Positions 1-5,933 are shown, numbered from the stretch's first letter. The stretch: 8,512 nt of DNA from Candidatus Solincola tengchongensis (GCA_015711895.1 MU158609.1:9338-17849), one strand, 5' to 3'. The notes: a model not told the origin generated them from the sequence alone. Program-made: numbers and translations.

Positions 1-130
1 CCACGCCCTCGGTGCGCGTCACCGCCCCGCTCGCCCACCTCTTCCGCGCCAAACCGGATTCCTCCGCGAGAAGGACACCTGTTATCGGTATATGGTCATT
101 ATCGGTAGATGGGCGGTCTATGCGTATTGT
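1..130. other. Left-edge region without a supported gene
   Basis: No frame here has both a good start and a recognisable protein. The minus strand has GGAGG shortly before a TTG near position 57 and stays open to the window edge, so a gene could begin here. Only about 18 codons are visible and they resemble nothing known to me. A 14-base direct repeat, TTATCGGTA(T/G)ATGG, occurs at 82-95 and 99-112. Confidence 0.3.
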
Positions 131-149
131 CGGTCGGGGGTATCGACCG
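131..149. repeat. Second inverted repeat in the 3' region
   Basis: CGGTCG (131-136) pairs with CGACCG (144-149) around 7 bases, about 20 bp beyond the stronger hairpin on the minus strand. Two stems in series would be consistent with a transcript end. Confidence 0.35.
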
Positions 150-169
150 GACGCCTCGACAGCGGACGT

Positions 170-189
170 TCTTCCCGACAGCGGGAAGA
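170..189 (-). terminator. Strong hairpin after the last gene (possible terminator without U tract)
   Basis: TCTTCCCG (170-177) pairs perfectly with CGGGAAGA (182-189) around a 4-base loop, 35 bp past the stop of the last membrane-protein gene. No T run follows on the minus strand. Such U-less stems are proposed as terminators in GC-rich bacteria, so it may mark the end of this transcript, though an mRNA-stabilising fold is equally possible. Confidence 0.45.
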
Positions 190-224
190 GACCGTTGACC
201 TCAAGGATTTGGTCGAACCGGCCT

Positions 225-638
225 TCAAAGGGACTCCGGAAGGTCCTTCTTTTCGGGCTTCCGGGCCACGAGCTCCCCGAACCTCTTATCCACCGCGAGG
301 AGCATGTCCGCCTCCCTGCGCGTGACGGCGGCCAACTTCGCGTAGATCGCTGGGAGAAGGGCCATCATCACGAACATGGGCGCCATCGCCCACACCATCC
401 TCGGGCGCAGGGGATGCGGGCTCACCACCTCCCGTACCCCTTCGTAGAAGCTCTCCTCGTCACGCGCGGCAAGCGCTTCCCGCATGGCCTCGATCCTGCT
501 CTCCCCCTTCCGGGCGTTCCGGTAAAAAAGGCCTGCCCCGGACAGGAACACCGACCAGTTAACGACATCCAGGATGACGAGCTTCCACCCCGTGCTCACA
601 GCTCTCTCTCCCGCCCCCTCAGGCATCATCCCTGTCAT
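225..638 (-). CDS. Uncharacterised membrane protein, paralogue of the preceding gene
   Basis: Function not recognised. From the ATG at 638 the protein has 137 residues, with hydrophobic segments at about 20-38 (VILDVVNWSVFLSGAGLF) and 82-100 (VWAMAPMFVMMALLPAIY). Between them lies a charged helical domain containing AMREALAARDEESFYEGVRE. This aligns with the DEE...VRD core of the preceding protein, and the C-terminal ADMLLAVDKRFGELV resembles its tail; a third membrane segment appears to be missing. The start at 638 overlaps the previous TGA as ATGA, suggesting translational coupling. Other possible starts are ATG at 629 or 626 and GTG at 599, the last sitting just before the first membrane segment. 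The frame is open far upstream to 1034, but that part runs antisense to no known domain and lies inside the previous gene. The pair may form a hetero-oligomer in the membrane; this is inference. Confidence 0.68.
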   Translation of the reverse strand: MTGMMPEGAGERAVSTGWKLVILDVVNWSVFLSGAGLFYRNARKGESRIEAMREALAARDEESFYEGVREVVSPHPLRPRMVWAMAPMFVMMALLPAIYAKLAAVTRREADMLLAVDKRFGELVARKPEKKDLPESL

Positions 639-1171
639 CCCTGTACCGTCCCGGAGCCTCCCAGAAGCGGAAAGACGTGCCTGTCGATCTCCCTCATCAT
701 CTCCAGGTGTTTTTCGTTCCAGGGATATACTATGCGACTGATGGAAAACCACAGATATGCGATGGTGAAAGCGGAGAAGAGGAGCACCACCGACAATCTG
801 GTTAAGGAAAAGGCCCTGACGAGTGAGGGAAGAAAAATCAGGGGGAAGGTCATGAGCGTTATGGGTATGAGCCTTCGGGAGATACTGACCCTCTTCTCCA
901 TCAGTGGAAGGTAGTGGTAATGGAGCAGCCTTGCGCACTCCTCGCCGGACAGACCGTCGACCCCCTTCCCGGCGAAAGGTCCCCTCTCCGCCCTTCTCAA
1001 GGGGGCGATCATATCCCTGACGGCGGCGAGGCATTCCTCCTCATCCTGGGATTCCATAATCTTCATGTACTGCTGTTGTTTTCTCTTCGCCTCTCCCTTG
1101 AGGGCGTAATAGAGGCCCGGCGGCAAAAGCAGGATGACCACGGCATACATCAGGAACAACCAGAACCCCAT
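635..1171 (-). CDS. Uncharacterised membrane protein with three predicted transmembrane segments
   Basis: I do not recognise this 178-residue protein. A hydrophobic segment at about 3-23 (MYAVVILLLPPGLYYAL) is followed by a basic stretch and a charged, helix-prone domain (about 28-98). Two more hydrophobic segments follow at about 101-120 and 127-148, then an amphipathic tail, KHLEMMREIDRHVFPLL. The segment MKIMESQDEEECLAAVRDMI recurs in modified form in the next gene, as does the tail pattern, so the two are probably diverged paralogues. The ATG at 1171 is preceded by GAAGGGGG. The gene lies 169 bp past the hydrolase stop, a gap in which I see no gene and no convincing promoter. Its stop overlaps the next start by four bases (ATGA). 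Membrane location is inferred from hydrophobicity; function is unknown. Confidence 0.72.
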   Translation of the reverse strand: MGFWLFLMYAVVILLLPPGLYYALKGEAKRKQQQYMKIMESQDEEECLAAVRDMIAPLRRAERGPFAGKGVDGLSGEECARLLHYHYLPLMEKRVSISRRLIPITLMTFPLIFLPSLVRAFSLTRLSVVLLFSAFTIAYLWFSISRIVYPWNEKHLEMMREIDRHVFPLLGGSGTVQG

Positions 1172-1340
1172 GACCTTGCCCCCTTCTCAGCGTGTTTTTA
1201 CCATTTTTCGGCAGTCAACGCGGGGTGCTTGACAGGGATCCTGAGCGGTAAGGCGGCGATTCGGATAACGGCCCGCCTTTTCGAGGAGACGCGCCAAAGG
1301 ATCAGCGCCTCGGGCATAAAGCGAGCCCCGGCACTCGTGA

Positions 1341-2099
1341 CTACCGAGAGGTGACCGTGTTGCGGAGAGTGCCCCCGCCCTCGATGACCACCTCCACGAC
1401 GTCCCCGGGGCGCATCTCCCCCACCCCGGACGGCGTGCCGGTCATGATCACGTCTCCCGGGTAGAGGGTCATGACGCGGGAGGTGAAGCTGAGGAGTTCC
1501 GCCGGGGAGAAGATCATGTTGGAGGCCGGCGAGGACTGGCGCAACTCCCCGTTGAGGCGCAGCTCCACGGTGAGCCCCAGGGGATCCACCTCGGTCTCGA
1601 TGAAGGGCCCCAAGGGGCAGAAGGTGTCGAAGCTCTTGGCCCGCGTCCACTGCCCGTCCTTTGCCTGCAGGTCTCGCGCCGTGACGTCGTTGCCGCAGGT
1701 GTAGCCCAGGATGTATGAAGGGGCCTCTTCCACGCTCACCTCGCGGCACTCCCTCCCCACCACCAGCACCAGCTCCGCCTCGTAGTCCACCCTTTTACTC
1801 ATGGAGGGGTACACTATCTCCCCTCCGTGGGGAAGGAGGGAGGAGGGCGGCTTCATGAAGAGAACCGGCTCCTCGGGAGTGGGCAGGCCGAACTCTGCGG
1901 CGTGGTCGCGGTAGTTGAGGCCCACGGCTACGATCTTCTGGGGGAAGACGGGTGTAAGGAGCTCCACCTCCTCCAGGCGATACGTGCTACCCGTTTTTTT
2001 CATCTCCGTGAAGGGGGTGCGCTCCAGCTCGTGGAGGAGGCCGTCCTCCAGGATACCGAAACGGATGTGCCCTCTATATGAATACCTGGCGATCTTCAT
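1341..2099 (-). CDS. Fumarylacetoacetate hydrolase family protein
   Basis: Enzyme of 252 residues in the FAH superfamily, whose members are metal-dependent acylpyruvases, 2-hydroxyhepta-2,4-diene-1,7-dioate isomerases, oxaloacetate tautomerases or decarboxylases. After an N-terminal beta domain (about 1-50) come KIVAVGLNYRDHAAEFG (55-71), PVLFMKPPSSLLPHGG (78-93), the metal ligands Glu107 and Glu109 in VDYEAELVLVVG, Asp138 in GYTCGNDVTARDLQ, Lys155 in RAKSFDTFCPLGP, and GDVIMTGTPSGVG (215-227). All catalytic-core motifs are present. The ATG at 2099 is chosen because KIARYSYRGHIRFG matches the usual family start and AGGAGG lies upstream; a TTG at 2129 would add ten residues. The exact substrate cannot be read from the sequence. 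Its position after an isoleucine cluster is suggestive, but the insertion sequence now separates them. An FAHD1/YcgM-like acylpyruvase or oxaloacetate tautomerase is the likeliest role. Confidence 0.9.
   Translation of the reverse strand: MKIARYSYRGHIRFGILEDGLLHELERTPFTEMKKTGSTYRLEEVELLTPVFPQKIVAVGLNYRDHAAEFGLPTPEEPVLFMKPPSSLLPHGGEIVYPSMSKRVDYEAELVLVVGRECREVSVEEAPSYILGYTCGNDVTARDLQAKDGQWTRAKSFDTFCPLGPFIETEVDPLGLTVELRLNGELRQSSPASNMIFSPAELLSFTSRVMTLYPGDVIMTGTPSGVGEMRPGDVVEVVIEGGGTLRNTVTSR
2008..2096 (-). repeat. 89-bp direct repeat, copy inside the intact hydrolase gene
   Basis: Covers codons 2 to 31 of the intact hydrolase gene. Both differences from the upstream copy change the encoded amino acid. 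Confidence 0.85.
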
Positions 2100-2125
2100 G
2101 TGGGGGTGTTCCTCCTTTCCCGTCC

Positions 2126-2245
2126 TCAACCGACCTCTCTCGCTCCTCCGGTGAAGGGGGTGCGCTCCAGCTCGTGGAGGAGGCCGTCCTCCAGGATACC
2201 GAAACGGATGTGCCCTTTATATGAATCCCTGGCGATCTTTGTCAC
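2126..2245 (-). pseudogene. Truncated copy of the adjacent FAH-family gene (39 codons)
   Basis: A GTG at 2245 with AGGAGG seven bases upstream opens a 39-residue frame, MTKIARDSYKGHIRFGILED then GLLHELERTPF. This repeats the first 30 residues of the neighbouring hydrolase with two changes (Tyr to Asp, Arg to Lys) and one extra codon. It then departs into TGGAREVG and a TGA. The remnant keeps only the short N-terminal beta region and none of the metal-binding or catalytic residues, so it cannot be an enzyme. It is offset in frame from the full gene. Its TGA overlaps a TTG at 2129 in frame with the full gene, so translational coupling is conceivable. It may be a decayed tandem duplicate or a partial duplication; a functional leader peptide is possible but unsupported. 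Confidence 0.7.
2151..2239 (-). repeat. 89-bp direct repeat, upstream copy
   Basis: Matches 2008-2096 over 89 bases with two substitutions, at a repeat offset of 143 bp. The flanks hold only loosely similar ribosome-binding regions, so the identity stops abruptly on the 3' side and fades on the 5' side. Confidence 0.85.
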
Positions 2246-2270
2246 CGTGTCTCCTCCTGCTCTCCATCCC

Positions 2271-2275
2271 GTTAA
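2271..2275. repeat. Target site duplication, left copy (GTTAA)
   Basis: GTTAA directly left of the element, matching 4081-4085. The insertion point is about 25 bp upstream of the GTG that opens the truncated hydrolase copy. Confidence 0.85.
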
Positions 2276-2292
2276 CTCATCTTCTACAGTTG
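2276..2292 (+). repeat. Left terminal inverted repeat of the IS (17 bp)
   Basis: CTCATCTTCTACAGTTG, identical to the complement of 4064-4080 over all 17 positions. Confidence 0.92.
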
Positions 2293-2305
2293 CATTTTCA
2301 GAATA

Positions 2306-2317
2306 CCAGGTAGATGG
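2306..2317 (+). repeat. Left subterminal inverted repeat of the IS
   Basis: CCAGGTAGATGG, the complement of the block at 4018-4029. It lies in the 74-bp stretch between the transposase stop and the left end. Confidence 0.6.
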
Positions 2318-2344
2318 GCATTTTCAGGCATGAAAAACAGGGCT

Positions 2345-2363
2345 TGGCACTACAATTGTGCCA
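2345..2363 (-). terminator. Inverted repeat spanning the transposase stop codon
   Basis: TGGCAC (2345-2350) and GTGCCA (2358-2363) pair around 7 bases that include most of the TAG stop. On the transcript the stem is followed several bases later by a run of five T. It may end transposase transcription, but the T run lies further from the stem than usual. Confidence 0.35.
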
Positions 2364-3912
2364 TCCTCGCCGATGGCGGCGCGGCCACCCCCACGGCCTT
2401 GAAGACCTTGCCGGCTACGCCCTCGAGGGGGCTTCTCAGGAGCCAGGTCCTCCCATCGTCAGCCACCTCTATCTCGTAGACGGCCTCCAGATCCTGCTTG
2501 ATCTGCCTCCACTCGCAGGAAAAGCCCAATCTTCTCTTGAGCTCGTGCATGATGAGAAGAGCGAGGAAAGAGCAGAAGACGTGACCCGCGATGGTGGAAT
2601 CGTACTTGTGGAAGATGGGCCGGGTGGAGAGCGTGTCCTTGGCCTCGCGGAAGATCCTCTCCACCCGCCACAGCTCCTTGTAGCGGAGCGCCACCTCCTC
2701 CGCCGAGAGATCGGCGGTGGTCGTGAGCACCCAGCGGCCGTCGTAGCGCTCCTCCGCCTTAACCCGCTCCCAGTCTATCTCCGGCTTTTTCCCCAGCTTC
2801 AGGTAGCGGCGGTAGCCGGAGTTGCCGATTAAGGATGCGGCGCCCTTCTTCAGCCTTTCCTGGAGGTCGGATATGATGGCCTCCCTCGCGGCGCGGTCAT
2901 GCTCGGCCTGCTCGGGGTTCACGCACACGATGTATCTCTTGCCTGCATGGGTGACCTCTTTCACCTTGAGGTTACCCGATACCTCCCTGTACCTCCCGGC
3001 GCGGGAGAGCACCTCGGCCATGGACCGCTTCTCCAGGCGCATCTTCACCCCCAGGATGTAGGGGAAGCCTAGGGCGGTGAGATCCTTGGCGTTCTGCGCC
3101 CCCACCATGCCGCGGTCGGCAACGATACAGATATCGGATACCCCGAAGCGCTCCCGCAAGGATCGGGCAACGGGGAGAATGGTTGCCGCGTCGGTGGTGT
3201 TTCCCGGCCACATGGGGCAGGCTATCGGCCTTCCCTCCCCGTCCATTACCACCCCCACCACCATCTGCGCCTCATCCGGCCTTCTGTCCTTGGAATATCC
3301 CTTCTGTCCCAGGGTCTCCCCGCCCCGGCCCTCGAAGTAGAGGGAGGTGGTGTCGAAGAAGACCACCGATAGGGAGGAAAAGAGATCGCGGTTGCGGAAG
3401 AAGAGCTCCTCCTCCAGACCTTCTCTGTTCTTCCCCAACCAGGCCATGGCCCGGTAGAGGTGATGCAGGGAGAGATCCTCCGCTCCGGATATGCGGAAGT
3501 CCCTGGCCTGCCGGTCGGAGAACCTGTCCGATCCGGGGAAGAAGAGGCGGGCGAGGACCGCGGCGTAGACGGCCCGTTCCACGGAGAAGGAGTACTTGCG
3601 CCCGGAAATCAGTTTTCCTATGGCGGCGTCGCAGCCCAGATCGGACCAGAGCCGTCCCACGATGAGGTCGGGGCCTATTTTCTGCACCCGCTTCGCCTCG
3701 AGCTTCCCCTTTCGGAGATCCTCCGTCACCCTGACCTTGTCGCTGAAGCGGGAGAGGGATCTCAATACTCCCTCTATCTGGCCGGAGGCGACAAGCTCTT
3801 CCTTCCTGCCCAGGGTGGCGATCACCCTCTGGCGTACTTTGGCCCCCTCGCGGTAGTTCTCCACCACCTGCAGGTATGTGCGGCCCTGGACGGTCTTCTC
3901 CCGGATAAACAT
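2350..3912 (-). CDS. IS1634-family DDE transposase
   Basis: Catalyses excision and insertion of the surrounding element. The 520 residues form one unbroken frame. The N-terminal part (about 1-110) starts MFIREKTVQGRTYLQVVENY and contains QRVIATLGRKEEL, typical of IS1634 transposases. The RNase H-like core of the IS4 superfamily supplies Asp187 in VVFFDTTSLYFEG, Asp266 in ICIVADRGMV, and Glu418 in the YKELWRVERIFREAK signature (411-425), which corresponds to the Y-R-E-K box of IS4 elements; here Leu414 stands where that box usually has Arg. A beta-strand insertion domain between the second Asp and the Glu explains the length. No clear Shine-Dalgarno sequence precedes the ATG, and TAGCA/TGCTA (3912-3916 with 3931-3935) could fold over the start, both compatible with low expression. 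The residue assignments are by motif comparison. Confidence 0.94.
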   Translation of the reverse strand: MFIREKTVQGRTYLQVVENYREGAKVRQRVIATLGRKEELVASGQIEGVLRSLSRFSDKVRVTEDLRKGKLEAKRVQKIGPDLIVGRLWSDLGCDAAIGKLISGRKYSFSVERAVYAAVLARLFFPGSDRFSDRQARDFRISGAEDLSLHHLYRAMAWLGKNREGLEEELFFRNRDLFSSLSVVFFDTTSLYFEGRGGETLGQKGYSKDRRPDEAQMVVGVVMDGEGRPIACPMWPGNTTDAATILPVARSLRERFGVSDICIVADRGMVGAQNAKDLTALGFPYILGVKMRLEKRSMAEVLSRAGRYREVSGNLKVKEVTHAGKRYIVCVNPEQAEHDRAAREAIISDLQERLKKGAASLIGNSGYRRYLKLGKKPEIDWERVKAEERYDGRWVLTTTADLSAEEVALRYKELWRVERIFREAKDTLSTRPIFHKYDSTIAGHVFCSFLALLIMHELKRRLGFSCEWRQIKQDLEAVYEIEVADDGRTWLLRSPLEGVAGKVFKAVGVAAPPSARMAQL

Positions 3913-4017
3913 AGCACTACTAACTTACCATGCTATTACTCTTATTACAATACCTTATAGCCTAATTACTCTCCCTATACGTGGCACTACATATCAGCGT
4001 GTTTCGCAAGCCAGAAT

Positions 4018-4029
4018 CCATCTACCTGG
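4018..4029 (-). repeat. Right subterminal inverted repeat of the IS
   Basis: CCATCTACCTGG, complementary to 2306-2317. It lies 51 bp inside the right end, while its partner lies 30 bp inside the left end. A second transposase-binding site is a plausible role. Confidence 0.6.
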
Positions 4030-4063
4030 GGTTTTATGAGCGCAAGCGGTCGAAATCGGGGGT

Positions 4064-4080
4064 CAACTGTAGAAGATGAG
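4064..4080 (-). repeat. Right terminal inverted repeat of the IS (17 bp)
   Basis: CAACTGTAGAAGATGAG, the exact complement of the left end. This end lies upstream of the transposase gene. Confidence 0.92.
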
Positions 4081-4085
4081 GTTAA
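4081..4085. repeat. Target site duplication, right copy (GTTAA)
   Basis: GTTAA directly abuts the right terminal inverted repeat and matches the five bases directly left of the element at 2271-2275. Five bases fits the duplication size known for IS1634-family elements. Confidence 0.85.
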
Positions 4086-4211
4086 CGAAAGGTATCCCTC
4101 CCCCTCCATAAGGAGTCTAACTTTGTATGATCCGGTAATCTATCCGCTTACGAGAGGTGCCGCCTCGTCACGCTTGGCCTTTCGTCGGATAAGAGGTATC
4201 GGAGCCGGTAA
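4086..4211. other. Non-coding spacer between cimA and the insertion sequence
   Basis: No open frame with a supported start lies here. It is less GC-rich than the flanking genes. Before the insertion it formed part of a roughly 180-bp gap between cimA and the hydrolase remnant, so it may have held the promoter of the hydrolase region. I cannot point to a convincing -35/-10 pair. The transposon now separates it from the downstream genes. Confidence 0.5.
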
Positions 4212-4238
4212 GGGTATAAAATACCCCATAGGGTATCA
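4212..4238 (-). terminator. Possible weak terminator overlapping the cimA stop codon
   Basis: Three 6-base blocks alternate: GGGTAT (4212-4217), ATACCC (4221-4226) and GGGTAT (4231-4236). On the transcript the first hairpin pairs 4231-4236 with 4221-4226 around a 4-base loop and is followed by TTTAT. The alternative hairpin pairs 4221-4226 with 4212-4217. The outermost block touches the TGA of cimA. The stem is only 6 bp and the T tract short, so termination would be inefficient at best. Confidence 0.35.
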
Positions 4239-5822
4239 TGATTCAAGACCTGACCCCTTCATGTGCAGGAGGCCGTACTCGATGGAGTCCACCAGGGCCT
4301 GCCAGGAGGCCTCGATGATGTTCTCGGAGACGCCGATGGTGCCCCAGGTCTTCTCCCCGTCCCCGGTCTCGATGAGCACCCGGGTGACAGCGGCGGTGGC
4401 CTTCTCCGGGTTGAGGATGATGACCTTGTAGTCCTGGAGGTCGATGTTCTCCAGCTCCGGGTAGGCCCGCCCTATGGCCAGGCGCAGGGCGTTGTCCAGG
4501 GCGTTGACCGGGCCGTTCCCCTCCGCGGTGGCGATGATGCGCTTGCCGCGTACGTGTACCTTGATGGTGGCCTCGGTGACCACCTTCCCGTCCTCCCTCT
4601 TCTCCATGATCACCCGGAAGCTCTCCAGTCGGAAGAAGACCCGGTGCATGCCCAGGGCCCGGCGCATGAGGAGCTCGAATGAGCCGTCGGCGGCCTCGAA
4701 GTGGTAGCCGCGGTGCTCCATCTCCTTGATCATGTCCAGGATCTCCTGCACCTTCTCCGGGTGGCGGCTGAGGTCGTAGCCCAGCTCTTTCCCCTTGATG
4801 ATGATGGTGGACCTCCCGGAGAGCTCGGAGACCTCTATGCGCTGCATGTTGCCCACCAGCTCGGGGCGTATGTGCTCGTAGGTCCCCGGGTCGCGCATCA
4901 CCGCGCTCACGTGCAACCCGCCCTTGTGGGCGAAGGCCTTCTGGCCCACGTAGGGCTGGTGGGAGTCGGGCTTGATGTTGGCTATCTCGCTCACGTAGTG
5001 GGAGAGCTCGGTCAAGCCGGCCAGGCTCTCCATGGAGACCACAGGGATGCCCATCTTGAGGATCAGGGCGGGGATTATGGAACAGAGGTTGGCGTTCCCG
5101 CAGCGCTCACCGTAACCGTTCACCGTCCCCTGGACCATGGAAACCCCTTCCATGACCGCCGTGAGGCTAACGGCCACGGCGCACTCACTGTCGTTGTGGG
5201 CATGGATGCCGATGGGTACAGGTATGCGGTCCCTGACCTCGGAGATGATGCGCTGCACCTCCCAGGGTAGGGTACCCCCGTTGGTGTCGCAGAGGCACAC
5301 CCAGTCCGCCCCGGCCTCCACCGCCGCCCGCACGGTGTCCATGGCGTAGCGGGGGTTGCCCTTGTAGGCGTCGAAGAAATGCTCCGCGTCGTATATCACC
5401 TCCCGGCCATGGCGTTTGGCGTACTCCACGGAGTCGGCGATCATGAAGAGGTTCTCGTCCAGGCCGGTGCGCAGGGCGGTGCGCACGTGCAGTTCCCAGG
5501 TCTTCCCCACTATGCACACCGCCGGGGTATCGGCGCGCAGTAATTGATCCAGCTGCCGGTCCTTGTCCGCGCCGATCATGGCCTTGCGCGTGGAGCCGAA
5601 GGCTACCGGGACGGCGTGGCGGAGGTTTACCTCCTTGAGGCGCTTGAAGAGTTCCTCGTCCTTGGGATTGGATCCCGGGTACCCGCATTCCACGTAGTGC
5701 ACCCCGAACTCGTCCAGGCGGTGCAGGATCTTCAACTTGTCCTCCACGGAGAGGGATACCCCCTCCATCTGGGCACCGTCCCTCAGGGTGGTGTCGTACA
5801 GCTTTACCGTCCTCTCCGTCAT
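4236..5822 (-). CDS. cimA: (R)-citramalate synthase, CimA
   Basis: Condenses pyruvate with acetyl-CoA to (R)-citramalate, the first step of the threonine-independent isoleucine route. The protein has 528 residues, the length typical of CimA. Visible features: the DRE-TIM catalytic domain with YDTTLRDG (9-16; Arg14, metal ligand Asp15), ECGYPGSNPKD (45-55), the metal-binding HAHND (207-211) and GTVNGYGERCGNANL (232-246). After linker and helical segments, a C-terminal LeuA-type allosteric domain spans roughly 390-528, usually the isoleucine feedback site. Homocitrate and 2-isopropylmalate synthases are relatives; the GYPGSNPKD and KTWELHV (107-113) signatures and overall length point to CimA. 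The start at 5822 has GAGGAAGG just upstream and puts the YDTTLRDG motif at the normal position. The frame stays open upstream to a TTG at 6020, but those 66 codons are Ala/Pro/Gly-rich and unlike the family. Confidence 0.94.
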   Translation of the reverse strand: MTERTVKLYDTTLRDGAQMEGVSLSVEDKLKILHRLDEFGVHYVECGYPGSNPKDEELFKRLKEVNLRHAVPVAFGSTRKAMIGADKDRQLDQLLRADTPAVCIVGKTWELHVRTALRTGLDENLFMIADSVEYAKRHGREVIYDAEHFFDAYKGNPRYAMDTVRAAVEAGADWVCLCDTNGGTLPWEVQRIISEVRDRIPVPIGIHAHNDSECAVAVSLTAVMEGVSMVQGTVNGYGERCGNANLCSIIPALILKMGIPVVSMESLAGLTELSHYVSEIANIKPDSHQPYVGQKAFAHKGGLHVSAVMRDPGTYEHIRPELVGNMQRIEVSELSGRSTIIIKGKELGYDLSRHPEKVQEILDMIKEMEHRGYHFEAADGSFELLMRRALGMHRVFFRLESFRVIMEKREDGKVVTEATIKVHVRGKRIIATAEGNGPVNALDNALRLAIGRAYPELENIDLQDYKVIILNPEKATAAVTRVLIETGDGEKTWGTIGVSENIIEASWQALVDSIEYGLLHMKGSGLES

Positions 5823-5864
5823 GGCCTTCCTCGGTTCATGTGCCACGGCCAACGCCGCGGCCGC

Positions 5865-5933
5865 CGGCTCGGTCTTCGTCGCCTCCCCCGCCCCTCCGCT
5901 TCCGGACGAGCCTTGGGGGAGAAGCCGGAGCCG
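5865..5933 (-). promoter_or_regulatory. Nested inverted repeats in the leader of cimA
   Basis: The 259-bp ilvE-cimA gap (5823-6081) holds no supported gene. Within it three inverted repeats nest symmetrically: CGGCTC/GAGCCG (5865-5870 with 5928-5933), CTCCCCC/GGGGGAG (5883-5889 with 5915-5921) and TCCG/CGGA around a 4-base loop (5895-5906). They could form one long imperfect stem in the mRNA, about 43 bases ahead of the cimA start. An attenuator or processing structure is possible. No T-box sequence or leader peptide rich in Ile, Leu or Val is visible, and GC-rich DNA produces such pairings by chance. Confidence 0.3.

Larger units (their letters stand above)
2276..4080 (-). mobile_element. 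Complete IS1634-like insertion sequence, 1805 bp
   Basis: The ends are defined by a perfect 17-bp inverted repeat (CTCATCTTCTACAGTTG at 2276-2292, its complement at 4064-4080) flanked by the direct duplication GTTAA. It carries one transposase gene on the minus strand, with 168 bp before the gene and 74 bp after it. Inner repeats are also present: CCAGGTAGATGG at 2306-2317 with its complement at 4018-4029, and the direct repeat TGGCACTACA at 2345-2354 and 3982-3991. The transposase upstream region (3913-4063) is AT-richer than the neighbouring genes, as is common for acquired DNA. Perfect ends, an intact duplication and an unbroken transposase indicate a recent, possibly active insertion. It sits between cimA and the hydrolase gene in the same direction, so it may be polar on, or supply transcription to, the genes to its left. 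IS1634 assignment is by recognition of the transposase. Confidence 0.92.

Noticed and set aside
1..57. Start of a further minus-strand gene at a TTG near 57
   Set aside because: A GGAGG lies at reasonable spacing, but only about 18 codons are visible with no recognisable content, so it is described only in the left-edge entry.
82..149. CRISPR-like array from short repeats near the left edge
   Set aside because: The repeat units are only 14 bases, occur twice (loosely three times), and are not separated by spacers of uniform CRISPR length; no cas gene is present.
12..914. Long plus-strand open frame of 300 residues over the two small membrane-protein genes
   Set aside because: Its translation is rich in Pro, Arg and His with no domain, the composition of an antisense shadow. 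The minus strand holds two frames with coherent membrane segments, mutual similarity and an ATGA overlap.
639..1034. Upstream extension of the second membrane-protein gene to a 269-residue product
   Set aside because: The extra residues overlap the first membrane-protein gene in another frame and look like random Arg/Ser/Pro-rich sequence. The ATGA overlap at 635-638 gives a natural start.
1190..1234. Consensus-like -35 boxes (TTGACA on plus at 1229-1234, TTGACT on minus at 1213-1218) in the gap after the hydrolase gene
   Set aside because: The plus-strand box has no gene to serve. The minus-strand box has only ACACGC at the right distance for a -10 element, which is a poor match.
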